DNA of 64,000 nt from Advenella mimigardefordensis DPN7. GTDB taxonomy: Bacteria > Pseudomonadota > Gammaproteobacteria > Burkholderiales > Burkholderiaceae_B. The notes under the pieces were generated by a model. That model ran no database searches and had not been told where the DNA came from. It was given only the letters and a program-made list of their open reading frames with translations. Shown piece after piece: positions 1 to 8,366 of this stretch; within the stretch, counting starts at the first letter, position 1, and every line of letters begins with the position of its first letter. Location: assembly GCF_000521505.1 (NCBI RefSeq), contig NZ_CP003915.1:2852001-2916000 (forward strand), in the 5' to 3' direction. A program made the translations under genes and the position numbers.

Positions 1-18
1 AATGACAGCTTCCTGCAT
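1..18 (-). CDS. 5' end of a probable acetyl-CoA acetyltransferase (thiolase), cut by the window edge
   Basis: Only six codons are present on the minus strand (M-Q-E-A-V-I). They follow AAGGA about ten bases before the ATG. MQEAVI is how many thiolases of this family begin, and the gene lies directly downstream of a 3-hydroxyacyl-CoA dehydrogenase, where a thiolase is the usual partner. The start is seen in the sequence; the identity is inferred from context and could be wrong. Confidence 0.45.
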
Positions 19-44
19 TTGATAAATCCTTTTGTTTTGAATGA

Positions 45-2123
45 TTAATCGTTAAAACGCTGACCGGCTTCAATCCGGCTCTCGAGCAACGTAGTGGGTG
101 TCCACCAGGAATCTTCTTTGGCCCAGCCACGCATCGAGCGACGAACATTGAACAACCCTACGGTGTCGCTGTAGAACATGGGTCCTCCGCGCCATGCGGG
201 GAAACCATAGCCATGCAGATAGACTGCATCAATATCGGAGGCACGCAAGGCGATACCCTCATCCAGAATACGCGCCCCCTCATGGGCCAGCGCGTACATC
301 AGGCGCGCGACAATGTCCTCATCGCTAAACTGGCGCGGGGTAATGCCCTGCTCTTTCCAATAGGTTTCCAAAATCTGTCGCGTGACGGCAGAGGGTTTGG
401 GTGTTCGGTCACCGGGCGCGTAGTCATACCAGCCACCGCCAGTTTTCTGGCCGAACCGGCCGGCCTCGCACAAACGGTCTGAGACCGTGAAACGGCGGGC
501 ATCGGGCTTTTCTGCATAACGGCGCTTGCGGATGGCCCAGCCGATATCGCCACCGGCCAGGTCGCTCATCCGATAAGGCCCCATCGCCATCCCGAATTTT
601 TCCAGCGCCCGGTCAATCTGTTCCGGCGTCGCACCCTGATGCAGCAATGACGCCGCCTGCCAACTGTACTCGGCCAGCATGCGATTACCGATAAAGCCAT
701 CACATACGCCCGAAACCACGGGTACTTTGCCAATACGTTTGGCAACCTCAATCGCTGTGACCAGCACATCGTCCGATACCGCGTCCGTCCTGACAATTTC
801 AAGCAGGCGCATGACATTGGCGGGACTGAAAAAATGCAATCCCAGCACATCCTGCGGCCGTTGAGTGGTCCGGGCTATTTCATTCATATCCAGTGTCGAG
901 GTATTCGAAGTCAGAATCGCGCCCGGCTTGAGAATCTCATCCAGACGATGGAAAAGATCCTTTTTCACCGCCATATCTTCATAGGCTGCTTCAATCACCA
1001 GATCACAATCGGCTAACGCAGCCAGGTCGGGCGCTGGCGTCAGCAGCGCCATATTCTGGTCAATCTGGGCGGTCGTCAGTTTTCCCTTGCGCGCACTGGT
1101 TTCATAATTACGCAGAATCGTTGCCGCGCCGCGGTCGATTGATTCCTGATCACGATCGTTCAGCAGCACCGGTATACCGGCGCTCAGGAAATTGGCGGCA
1201 ATGCCCGCGCCCATCAGCCCGGCACCTACCACGCCCACCCGATTGACCGGACGCGCTTGTGCCGTGTCACTAATGCCAGGCACCTTGGTGGCGGCACGCT
1301 CGGAGAAAAACGCATGGCGCAAAGACTTGGACACCGACGTTGCCATCAATTCCAGAAAGAAGCGCCGCTCCAGCGCCAGTCCCTCATCAAAGGGCAATTG
1401 CGTCGCCGCCAGCAGCGCCTCGACGCAACGCTGCGGCGCCGGCAGGTGTTTTTTGCGGGCCTGCAGACCGGCTGCGACCAGAGCCAGATAAGCCTGGGCA
1501 TTGGCATGTTCGACTTTGCGATCGCGGACTCGCGGATAAGGTGCAGGCTGGCTGGCCTTATCCAGCGCGAACTGAATAGCTTCAGTCAGCAGGTCTGCAT
1601 CGACCACCTTGTCGAAAAGGCCAGAGTCGGCCAGTGAAGCAGCCGAGCGCGATGACCCGGTGGTAATCATATCGGTCGCCAGCTCCAGCCCCACCAGCCG
1701 GGGAAGGCGCTGCGTGCCGCCAGCGCCGGGTAACAGACCCATGGTGACTTCCGAGAGTGCGACCCGCGCCTGCTTGAGGGCGACACGATAGTGACAACCC
1801 ATGGCCAGTTCAAGCCCGCCGCCCATGGCAACGCCATGCACTGCTGCTACAACGGGCTTGCTGCTGTTTTCCAGTACAGCAATCACCGCATTCACGCCTG
1901 GCTCCTGGCCGGTTTTGGGTGAATTGAACTCGCGCATGTCTGCGCCGCCGCAAAATACTTTACCCGCACCGGTAACGACCACGGCGAGCACCGCCTCATC
2001 GGCCAGCGCCCGATCCAGATCGTTAATAAGACCGACGCGTACCGCATATCCCAAGCCATTGACCGGTGGGTTATCGATGGTGATGACGGCGACGCTGTCT
2101 GTTACGGTGTACTTCGTTGCCAT
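45..2123 (-). CDS. Enoyl-CoA hydratase / 3-hydroxyacyl-CoA dehydrogenase fusion (FadB/FadJ-like)
   Basis: Bifunctional beta-oxidation enzyme that hydrates trans-2-enoyl-CoA and oxidises the 3-hydroxyacyl-CoA with NAD. Residues about 1-190 form a crotonase domain with both acid positions kept (GGGLELAMG and LSEVTMGLLPGAGGT). Residues about 295-475 are the NAD-binding dehydrogenase domain (GVVGAGLMGAGIA, and the catalytic His in GLHFFSP), followed by the C-terminal dehydrogenase domains. About 690 residues is normal for the fusion. An ATG nine bases further upstream (2132) is also open, but AGGA lies only one base before it and ten before this one, so this start is preferred. A thiolase-like start lies just downstream and a divergent IclR gene upstream, which suggests one regulated fatty-acid or aromatic-acid degradation unit. 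The acyl chain specificity cannot be read. Confidence 0.92.
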   Translation of the reverse strand: MATKYTVTDSVAVITIDNPPVNGLGYAVRVGLINDLDRALADEAVLAVVVTGAGKVFCGGADMREFNSPKTGQEPGVNAVIAVLENSSKPVVAAVHGVAMGGGLELAMGCHYRVALKQARVALSEVTMGLLPGAGGTQRLPRLVGLELATDMITTGSSRSAASLADSGLFDKVVDADLLTEAIQFALDKASQPAPYPRVRDRKVEHANAQAYLALVAAGLQARKKHLPAPQRCVEALLAATQLPFDEGLALERRFFLELMATSVSKSLRHAFFSERAATKVPGISDTAQARPVNRVGVVGAGLMGAGIAANFLSAGIPVLLNDRDQESIDRGAATILRNYETSARKGKLTTAQIDQNMALLTPAPDLAALADCDLVIEAAYEDMAVKKDLFHRLDEILKPGAILTSNTSTLDMNEIARTTQRPQDVLGLHFFSPANVMRLLEIVRTDAVSDDVLVTAIEVAKRIGKVPVVSGVCDGFIGNRMLAEYSWQAASLLHQGATPEQIDRALEKFGMAMGPYRMSDLAGGDIGWAIRKRRYAEKPDARRFTVSDRLCEAGRFGQKTGGGWYDYAPGDRTPKPSAVTRQILETYWKEQGITPRQFSDEDIVARLMYALAHEGARILDEGIALRASDIDAVYLHGYGFPAWRGGPMFYSDTVGLFNVRRSMRGWAKEDSWWTPTTLLESRIEAGQRFND

Positions 2124-2132
2124 ATGACTCAT

Positions 2133-2465
2133 ATCCTAAAAGAGGTTGGACCGAAACGAGAGTCTTAAAACAGACCATATAGTCTAGTTTTTATAGAGCC
2201 AGGCTTGAATGAATAATTCGCTTCATCCTGCCCTTATCTCCCGCAGTTGATGATTGCATTCTATGCGTAAACACGTTAACCTTCATACTAATTTCGAGAC
2301 GATTCCGCAGGTTAAAACATAACAGTTTTAAGCAACTTGAAATGCCGTATGCGATATCCCGTACCGTGCCATTGCATACGCAATACAAAAATAGACCATA
2401 TAGTCTATTAATAAATAAAGAGACCCCGGCGCGGCATTTGCCGCGCTGTCAGACAGGAGATGAAC
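2133..2465. promoter_or_regulatory. Divergent promoter region with two identical dyad operators
   Basis: This 330-base region separates the FadB/FadJ-like gene from the IclR gene. The 14-mer AGACCATATAGTCT occurs at 2172-2185 and again at 2393-2406. It is a near-palindrome (AGAC-N-ATAT-N-GTCT), extended in the second copy to AATAGAC...GTCTATT. One copy lies about 50 bases from the dehydrogenase start and the other about 60 bases from the regulator start, as expected of an autoregulating IclR-type protein. No other gene is seen here. Confidence 0.6.
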
Positions 2466-3278
2466 ATGCCGCAGAACGCTATAGATCACCGTTCCAGCCA
2501 GGACAACTCAGGCATTGACCAATTTGTCGATGACCGCCGCTTCGCACAGTCGCTGGCCCGAGGTATGTGCGTGCTACGCGCCTTCCGCCCGGACGACGGG
2601 CCGCTGGGCAACCAGGAGCTGGCCAGCCGAACCGGCCTATCCAAAGCCACCATTTCCAGACTCACGTTTACCCTGGCACAGCTTGGCTATCTGGAACGGT
2701 TGCATGCACTTGAAAAATACCGCCTGGGCGCAGGCGTGATTGCTCTGGGCAATACCGCCCATGCGACCCTGCCTTTTCTGGACGGTGCGGCGCCTCGCAT
2801 GCAAGAAATGGCTGACGAACTGCAAGCGCTGGTAGCCATTGCCATCCCTGACGGCCAGGGTATGCTGATGACCCACAGTTGGTGTCCGCACGACTCGTCT
2901 ACGTCCTGGTTGCGCACCGGCACATGGATCCCCATGAAACGCAGCTCGGTTGGCCTGGCCTATCTGGCCAGCATCAACACCCGCGACCGGCATCATCTGA
3001 TCCGAACACGGCTAACGAACTCAACAGAAGAAATGAGCCGTCTTTACGACGAGGTTGAAGAGGCCCGATCCAGCCTCAGCACTAATGGCTACGTCCCCTC
3101 CTTCGGACGCTGGAACACTTCTCTTTACGCAGTCGCCACCCCATTACGCAGCCCCAGGCTGGGTGCACCATATATCTTTTTCAGTGGCGTGCCCGCGGAT
3201 GCAATCGAACCGCCCTTTCTGACAAAAGTGATCGGCCCGCAATTGGCCCGCCGCGTCAGCCAGCTAGGGCTGATGTAG
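2466..3278 (+). CDS. IclR-family transcriptional regulator
   Basis: DNA-binding regulator with an N-terminal winged helix-turn-helix (about residues 30-95, including LASRTGLSKATISRLTFTLAQLGYL) and a C-terminal ligand-binding domain typical of IclR proteins. About 270 residues is the family length. AGGAG six bases before the ATG at 2466 favours this start over an ATG at 2460. It is divergent from the FadB/FadJ-like gene, and a repeated dyad lies next to each start, so it probably controls that operon and itself. The ligand is unknown; an aromatic or acyl-CoA intermediate is a guess from the neighbours. Confidence 0.9.
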   Translation: MPQNAIDHRSSQDNSGIDQFVDDRRFAQSLARGMCVLRAFRPDDGPLGNQELASRTGLSKATISRLTFTLAQLGYLERLHALEKYRLGAGVIALGNTAHATLPFLDGAAPRMQEMADELQALVAIAIPDGQGMLMTHSWCPHDSSTSWLRTGTWIPMKRSSVGLAYLASINTRDRHHLIRTRLTNSTEEMSRLYDEVEEARSSLSTNGYVPSFGRWNTSLYAVATPLRSPRLGAPYIFFSGVPADAIEPPFLTKVIGPQLARRVSQLGLM

Positions 3279-3341
3279 CGATGACCGGATAATAGATCTA
3301 ACGAGTAAGGCGTGGCATTTCAGTTGTAGGTGATGTAACGA

Positions 3342-3830
3342 TCAGAAGTAATATCTGGATAGTGCTTCTGCCACGCATACCGGCTTTGGCGTGTCTTCAG
3401 CTTCAAATACCACGTTCCAGATCAGATTCGCCACACCTGCCTCAGCGTCCACATCTACCTGCCGCGACGAAACCTGGATCCGAACCCGCTTGCCTACCGG
3501 CACTGGCGAAGTAAACCGGACTTTGTTCATGCCATAGTTGACGCCCAATTTGATTCCCTTCACCGAAATTAAGCTACCCATCAGCGCAGGCAACAGCGAT
3601 AGGGTCAAAAATCCATGTGCTACCGGACCGCCAAAGGGCGACTCACGCCGGGCACGCTCGGGATCCACATGAATCCATTGGTGATCTCCAGTAGCCTGGG
3701 CAAACTGGGAGACCATTTCCTGGGTGACCCACATCCAGTCGCTTACACCGATGTTCTGGCCGGTAAGCTGCCTGAGTTCTTCGATACCATTCACAACGCG
3801 CACCGGGTGTTGCTGTTCCTGATGATCCAT
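3342..3830 (-). CDS. MaoC-like hydratase ((R)-enoyl-CoA hydratase type)
   Basis: Single hot-dog-fold protein of 162 residues. The MaoC signature is visible: FAQATGDHQWIHVDPERA carries the catalytic Asp and His, followed by the Ser/His-containing HGFLTLSLLPAL segment. Such proteins hydrate trans-2-enoyl-CoA to (R)-3-hydroxyacyl-CoA. AGGAG lies about ten bases before the ATG. It stands alone on the minus strand, with a TetR gene divergent about 250 bases away. The role in the surrounding acyl-CoA pathway is inferred; no substrate can be assigned. Confidence 0.85.
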   Translation of the reverse strand: MDHQEQQHPVRVVNGIEELRQLTGQNIGVSDWMWVTQEMVSQFAQATGDHQWIHVDPERARRESPFGGPVAHGFLTLSLLPALMGSLISVKGIKLGVNYGMNKVRFTSPVPVGKRVRIQVSSRQVDVDAEAGVANLIWNVVFEAEDTPKPVCVAEALSRYYF

Positions 3831-4079
3831 GTCTATTGCTCCTTAAAAAGCCAGTCTCCCCAGTGCAATACCGGCCAAATCCAGCCTATGCCTTGAGGTG
3901 AATGTAAACCAGTGAGTCTACTCCATCATTTTCCTGTCGCATAAGTAAGGAGTATATGATTCTGCAGAGTAAAATAAAGAAATTGCATTGCGTGATAAAC
4001 TAGCAGGCACTATGAATCAGACTAATGAGTCGGGTCATGAACCACGCTTCTTGCTGGCCGGGCCGGCATCGGGACACCT

Positions 4080-4697
4080 ATGGCAACCTCCACACGAACG
4101 CCTCTATCAAGTAAAGAAAACCTGCTAAAGCATGGCATGCGACGGTTCTATGCAACGGGATACAATGGCACCAGCCTGGACGCTGTACTGGTGAGCGCCC
4201 AATTACCCAAGGGCTCTTTCTACCATCACTTCAGCTCGAAAGAAGCCTTCGCCATGGCCGTACTGGGTGAATACCACAAGGGCAGCGCGCAGCGCCTGCA
4301 ACGCTGGGCGACCAATCTGGACATCCCTGCTCCTGAACGGCTGCGTGGGTATATGGAAGAAATGGCTTTTGGCCTGGAACGCGGCGGAAACCGCCAAGGA
4401 TGCCTGGTGGGGAAGTTTTCCCTTGAAATGGCGCCCACTTCTGAAAAATTCAGTACGCTCCTAAGCACCATGCTCTCGTCCTGGCGCGCGTCTGTACAAA
4501 ACATTCTTCAGGAAGGCCAGGCTGCAGGAACAATTCGCAATGATTTGCCAGCGGTTGCACTGGCCACGCTGGTGCTCTCCAGCATTCAGGGCGCTGTCGT
4601 GCTGTGCCTGGCGCATAAAAACAGTCTGCCGATGCACGAAACCTGCGCCACCGTCTACCGCCTGATCCTGCCGCCTGCCGTTACGTCAGGCGAATAA
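4080..4697 (+). CDS. TetR/AcrR-family transcriptional regulator
   Basis: The 205-residue protein begins with a TetR helix-turn-helix (about residues 12-60: FYATGYNGTSLDAVL, then LPKGSFYHHFSSKEAF), followed by a helical ligand-binding domain. The sequence resembles AcuR-like members. No strong ribosome-binding site precedes the ATG, so the start is only probable. It is divergent from the MaoC-like gene, its most likely target. Its stop lies about 70 bases from the stop of the convergent SDR gene. Confidence 0.88.
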   Translation: MATSTRTPLSSKENLLKHGMRRFYATGYNGTSLDAVLVSAQLPKGSFYHHFSSKEAFAMAVLGEYHKGSAQRLQRWATNLDIPAPERLRGYMEEMAFGLERGGNRQGCLVGKFSLEMAPTSEKFSTLLSTMLSSWRASVQNILQEGQAAGTIRNDLPAVALATLVLSSIQGAVVLCLAHKNSLPMHETCATVYRLILPPAVTSGE

Positions 4698-4770
4698 GCA
4701 GCGCTTTGCAAAAGGGGGTTCAGGCCGATCTCACGCCGCGAATGCCCCTAACGTACACCCCTCAATTACG

Positions 4771-5469
4771 CTACCAGTTTTCGGCAAACGGCCGCACTTC
4801 CGTCAGGAACGACCAGGCCGATTTAGGCTGGTGCGCCACATGCCAGATTTCCTCGGCAATATCCCGCGGACGGATAAAGAAGTCATCCGGTTTATCCGGA
4901 TAACGTTCGCGCGTCCAGGGTACATCAATGACCGCATCAATCAGCAAATACGCCACATGCACGCCCTGCGGCCCCATCTCACGCGCGATGGACTCGGCCA
5001 GAATACGCTGCGCCGCCTTGGTTGGTGCAAACCCCGCGAAATGCGCCCTGCCCCGCTGAGACGAAGTATTACCCGTGGCGATCAACGCACCTTTTCCAGC
5101 AGCAGCCATACGCGGCGCTGCCCAGCGTGCCAGGTGCAGCAACGCCATCACATTAACCTGGAAATTGCGCTCCAGAATCGCCGGATCAATATCCTGGAAC
5201 GTACCGAAAGCGCCGCCCACTGCATTGTGCACCACCACCTCGGGCACGCCGGCGCACGCTTCGATCTGCGCCAGCGCTGTCTGCAACGCCGCCGGATCCG
5301 AGACGTCGCAAGGCACGGCGAAGGCATCAGGCAAGGCGTTCTCTAAATCAGCCAGCCGTTCCACATTGCGTGCCAGCATGGCAACCGCAAAACCGCCTTC
5401 ATGAAATCGACGGACAATCGCCGATCCTGTCCCTGGTCCCACTCCCGTCACGATCGCCAATGGTTTCAT
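4771..5469 (-). CDS. Short-chain dehydrogenase/reductase with non-canonical active site
   Basis: SDR-fold protein of 232 residues. The N-terminal nucleotide-binding motif is present in variant form (VTGVGPGTGSA). The usual NNAG is HNAV (VVHNAVGGAFG), and the YxxxK active-site motif reads FAPTK, so the catalytic Tyr is Phe while Lys remains; the preceding Ser (GNTSSQRG) is kept. Its start overlaps the stop of the upstream isomerase-like gene as ATGA, so the two are translationally coupled. Activity as a normal dehydrogenase is doubtful from these residues. It could be a divergent reductase or a regulatory or binding homologue. Confidence 0.85.
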   Translation of the reverse strand: MKPLAIVTGVGPGTGSAIVRRFHEGGFAVAMLARNVERLADLENALPDAFAVPCDVSDPAALQTALAQIEACAGVPEVVVHNAVGGAFGTFQDIDPAILERNFQVNVMALLHLARWAAPRMAAAGKGALIATGNTSSQRGRAHFAGFAPTKAAQRILAESIAREMGPQGVHVAYLLIDAVIDVPWTRERYPDKPDDFFIRPRDIAEEIWHVAHQPKSAWSFLTEVRPFAENW

Positions 5470-6049
5470 ACCAGCTCCTTTAGTTTTTCATCAATAAAAT
5501 GCAGACGATCGTTGCCAAAATACATCTCGTCGCCAAAAAACATTGTGGGCGCGCCAAAAACGCCTTTGTCCACTGCTGTTTGAGTTGACGCATCCAATAC
5601 CTCGTTCCAGGCCGGATCCTTTAGCCCGGCCTCAATCTCATCAATACTCAATCCTGTGCCGGCCACTGCGGCGGCAATCTCTTCAGGCCTACTCAAGGGC
5701 GTATCGCTGGCCCACACAGCGTCATAAAGCGCAGTGATCACTGCCGGCCCTTTGCCCTGGTGAATGGCAAAAACGGTCAAACGCAGCAGTTGCAGAAAAT
5801 CGATTGCGCGCATATTTGAATGGCGCTGAAACGGCACCTCATAGCGCATAATCCAGCGCTGGATATCTGCTTTTGCGTATTGCCCCTTGGCCTTGCAGGT
5901 CACGGTCGTGGGCACATTACCCACCTGCTCCATCAAATGACGAATATCGAAAGGGTGGTAGTCAATAGCAACCGGCATACGCTGCAACTGGCAATGGGCC
6001 AGGTAGGAATAAGGACTGCGATAGTCAAAAAAAATTCAATCGTTGGCAT
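5466..6049 (-). pseudogene. 2-hydroxychromene-2-carboxylate isomerase (DsbA/GST-kappa family), frameshifted near the start
   Basis: The intact part (from about 5987 down to 5466, 173 codons) matches the body of HCCA isomerases (IDYHPFDIRHLM..., ending in the GVFGAPTMFFGDEMYFGNDRL segment). The expected N-terminus lies just upstream in another frame: from the ATG at 6049 it reads MPTIEFF, then eight T (6027-6034). A ninth T would restore FFDYRSPYSYLAHCQLQRM with the family's active-site Ser. Without it, translation stops early. A TTG at 5987 could start a truncated protein lacking the active-site strand. The gene overlaps the SDR gene at ATGA. It is either a real loss-of-function mutation or a homopolymer sequencing error. 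Confidence 0.8.
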
Positions 6050-6183
6050 GGTTGTGTACCTGGAAAAGTCAAAGGAACGTCCGCATCACAACAGATATCG
6101 CCACACAGGAGCAAGCGGCCACTATTACAACTGCCATTACCCGGATATCAACGGACATGAAGGGGCGACAAGCTGCATCATTT

Positions 6184-6669
6184 CTAGTCAACTACGGCCG
6201 ACTGCAACTGAGGCCGACGCGGCACAATCAACTTGGCAGTGAGGATTTGCAGTACTTCTGCACGCTGATTGCGGGTTTCACTGCGCACTCTGACCAGGCC
6301 CTGCTGTGGTTTGGAACGGGACGGAATAATCTCTATTACTTCGCTGAACACCTGCAGAATGTCGCCCGCACGCGTGGGCCGTGGCCATTCGATCTCGCCA
6401 CCCGCTCCGATAATGCCACCGGCCAGCGGCGCGCCACCGCTATTGAGCAACTTCATGGTTATGGCAGCCGTATGCCAGCCACTGGCGGCCAGCCCCTTGA
6501 ACAAAGTAGCAGCCGCCGCCGTTTTATCCAGGTGAAACGGCTGTGGGTCATATTCCGATGCAAAGGCAATCAGCTTTTCTTCGGTCAAACAATATGTTTC
6601 ACTATGAAAACGCTGACCAACGGTCAAATCTTCCAGATAATAGGGCGCGTGCACTGTATTGTTCCCCAC
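6184..6669 (-). CDS. MaoC-like dehydratase
   Basis: The 161-residue hot-dog-fold protein carries the MaoC motif FASEYDPQPFHLD with its Asp/His pair, followed by LAASGWHTAAITMKL. It resembles the longer-loop MaoC proteins often found with acyl-CoA catabolic genes. It is upstream of the frameshifted isomerase and SDR genes on the same strand (134-base gap) and divergent from an HxlR regulator 110 bases away. A common HxlR-controlled operon of three genes is therefore likely. The substrate is unknown. Confidence 0.85.
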   Translation of the reverse strand: MGNNTVHAPYYLEDLTVGQRFHSETYCLTEEKLIAFASEYDPQPFHLDKTAAAATLFKGLAASGWHTAAITMKLLNSGGAPLAGGIIGAGGEIEWPRPTRAGDILQVFSEVIEIIPSRSKPQQGLVRVRSETRNQRAEVLQILTAKLIVPRRPQLQSAVVD

Positions 6670-6778
6670 AAATAATGACGATATAAAGTTGTGATAAAGA
6701 CGATATGAATAGTTACTACTATAATGATAGTTACTTTGCGCTATCGTAGCAGTTCACTTCCAAAAACACCAGAGAAAA
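6670..6778. promoter_or_regulatory. Divergent promoter with repeated ATAGTTACT, probable HxlR operator
   Basis: ATAGTTACT occurs at 6709-6717 and 6727-6735, an 18-base period. The stretch between them also forms the inverted repeat ACTAT-AATG-ATAGT at 6718-6731. GACGATAT is also repeated nearby. Spaced repeats of this kind are typical of HxlR-family sites, and the regulator gene starts 43 bases further on. The assignment is inferred. Confidence 0.45.
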
Positions 6779-7246
6779 ATGAAACACACCAGCTTTCAAA
6801 ATATGAGATGTCCGATAGCACGCAGCCTTGAGCATGTAGGCGAATGGTGGAACATTCTCATCCTGCGCGATGCATTCAGAGGACTGACGCGCTTTGATGA
6901 ATTTCAAAAAAGCCTGGGCATCGCGCCAAGCATGTTGACGCGCCGCTTGAATGCACTGGTCCACGCCGGCCTGCTGGCGCGGAACCGGTACTGCGAGCAT
7001 CCGCCACGCTATGAATATGTTTTGACAGACAGCGGGCGCGATTTCAAACCCATACTGGTCCTGCTGCAGGAATGGGGCAACCGTCATTTCTCGCCCGAAG
7101 GCGCCAGCGTTGTCACCATTAACAGGCAAACCGGCGCACTGGCACAACCGCTGCTGATTGACAGCATCAGCGGCCTGCCGATAGACGATGAAGTATTCAC
7201 AACTGAAATACGAGCACCGGCCCGGAACACCCCGGATACGAATTAG
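6779..7246 (+). CDS. HxlR-family transcriptional regulator
   Basis: The 155-residue winged-helix protein has the HxlR signature: an N-terminal Cys segment (NMRCPIARSLEHVGEWWNILILRDAFRG), then RFDEFQKSLGIAPSMLTRRLNALVHAGLL and the wing region. The single Cys near residue 11 is where thiol-sensing members carry their redox Cys; sensing is a guess here. It is divergent from the MaoC-isomerase-SDR genes, its probable target. The tail after residue 115 is not conserved. Confidence 0.9.
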   Translation: MKHTSFQNMRCPIARSLEHVGEWWNILILRDAFRGLTRFDEFQKSLGIAPSMLTRRLNALVHAGLLARNRYCEHPPRYEYVLTDSGRDFKPILVLLQEWGNRHFSPEGASVVTINRQTGALAQPLLIDSISGLPIDDEVFTTEIRAPARNTPDTN

Positions 7247-7540
7247 GGCATCCTCTGGCGCGTTAACCCAGACCCTTTTCAACAGATACGATCAGGCGCG
7301 AACCTGCCCCGCGCCTAACGCCTGCCTGCCATTTGTAGGTGGTAAGCCCATCGAGCCCTTTTCACGAGGCCACAGAATAGTCCTCCCATAGGTACAAGAC
7401 CCGTCACGCCCCCAAAAACCGTGCTGTCCCCGAAGACTTGTCAGTGACGGTCATACAACTTCCGCACAAAATTTCCCATTCAAATTAGTCTCATATAGTA
7501 TACAATTTGTCTTTTATAATAAACGCCATCAGGAATGCAT

Positions 7541-8062
7541 ATGCGACTGATCCATTGCACAGAAGATCGCCACGCCAGCGCCATTCTGGACATTTTTAAT
7601 CATGCGATTCTTCATTCCACGGCGCTCTATGACTACAAACCCCGTGCACCCGAGTCCATGAAAAGCTGGTTTGAAACCAAGCGCCGCAACGATTTCCCTG
7701 TACTGGGTATAGAGGATGAGCAAGGCAAACTGCTTGGCTTCGCCTCTTTCGGCACTTTTCGGGCCTGGCCGGCGTACAAATATAGCGTTGAGCACTCGAT
7801 TTACATTCATCACGAATGTCGCGGGCTGGGTTTGGGCAAGCGCCTGCTGAGCAGCCTGATCGAAGAAGCAACAGCAAGGGACGTGCACACCATGATCGGC
7901 GGCATTGACCTGTCAAACCAGGCCAGCATCGTATTGCACGAGCGTCTGGACTTTGAGCCGGCCGGTGTCATCCGGCAGGCCGCATACAAATTCGGCCAAT
8001 GGCTGGACCTGGCGTTCTATCAGAAATTATTGCAAACGCCATTGAACCCGAATGAAACGTGA
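7541..8062 (+). CDS. GNAT acetyltransferase, phosphinothricin/methionine-sulfone type
   Basis: The 173-residue GNAT protein resembles the Pat/YncA (MddA) group that acetylates phosphinothricin, methionine sulfone or related amino-acid analogues. Visible features are the N-terminal IFNHAILHSTALYDY segment, the acetyl-CoA-binding HHECRGLGLGKRLLSSLI and the C-terminal HERLDFEPAGVIRQAAYKFGQWLDLAFYQK. AGGA lies six bases before the ATG at 7541, so this start is preferred to the ATG at 7535. It is a monocistronic gene followed by a hairpin terminator. The exact substrate cannot be told. Confidence 0.88.
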   Translation: MRLIHCTEDRHASAILDIFNHAILHSTALYDYKPRAPESMKSWFETKRRNDFPVLGIEDEQGKLLGFASFGTFRAWPAYKYSVEHSIYIHHECRGLGLGKRLLSSLIEEATARDVHTMIGGIDLSNQASIVLHERLDFEPAGVIRQAAYKFGQWLDLAFYQKLLQTPLNPNET

Positions 8063-8366
8063 CCGATAGCATGGCCGAAGCATTTTCTCGCTGTCGTCAA
8101 ACAGACCATTTAGAGGCAAGAAAGCCTACTCCGGTTCAGTGGCTTTTGTTCTGTTTCTCAGCCACTTTATTTAAAAACTGTTCCGCTTAAATTAACAATG
8201 AACCGCTCGTGCGTACCCGAGCTGATCAAGTCGGTTTCATCATGACAACGTACGTCGAACGTTAAATGATTGCCGTCTATCTCCCTCAACTCAACCTTAC
8301 CTCGCCTGTCACCTGCATCGCTACTGGCGTTGCGGCGCAATGACTCATATTCATTTATAGGGTGAC
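8063..8366. terminator. Convergent intergenic region with a hairpin terminator (8121-8147)
   Basis: This 304-base gap separates two convergent genes. AAAGCC (8121-8126) and GGCTTT (8141-8146) form a stem extended inward by ACT/AGT around a CCGGTTC loop, followed by a short T tract. It fits a factor-independent terminator for the acetyltransferase gene. Nothing else was recognised in the gap. Confidence 0.5.

Noticed and set aside
213..2127. Open frames antisense to the FadB/FadJ-like gene
   Set aside because: They are shadows of a strongly coding gene with motifs on the opposite strand, and have no ribosome-binding sites.
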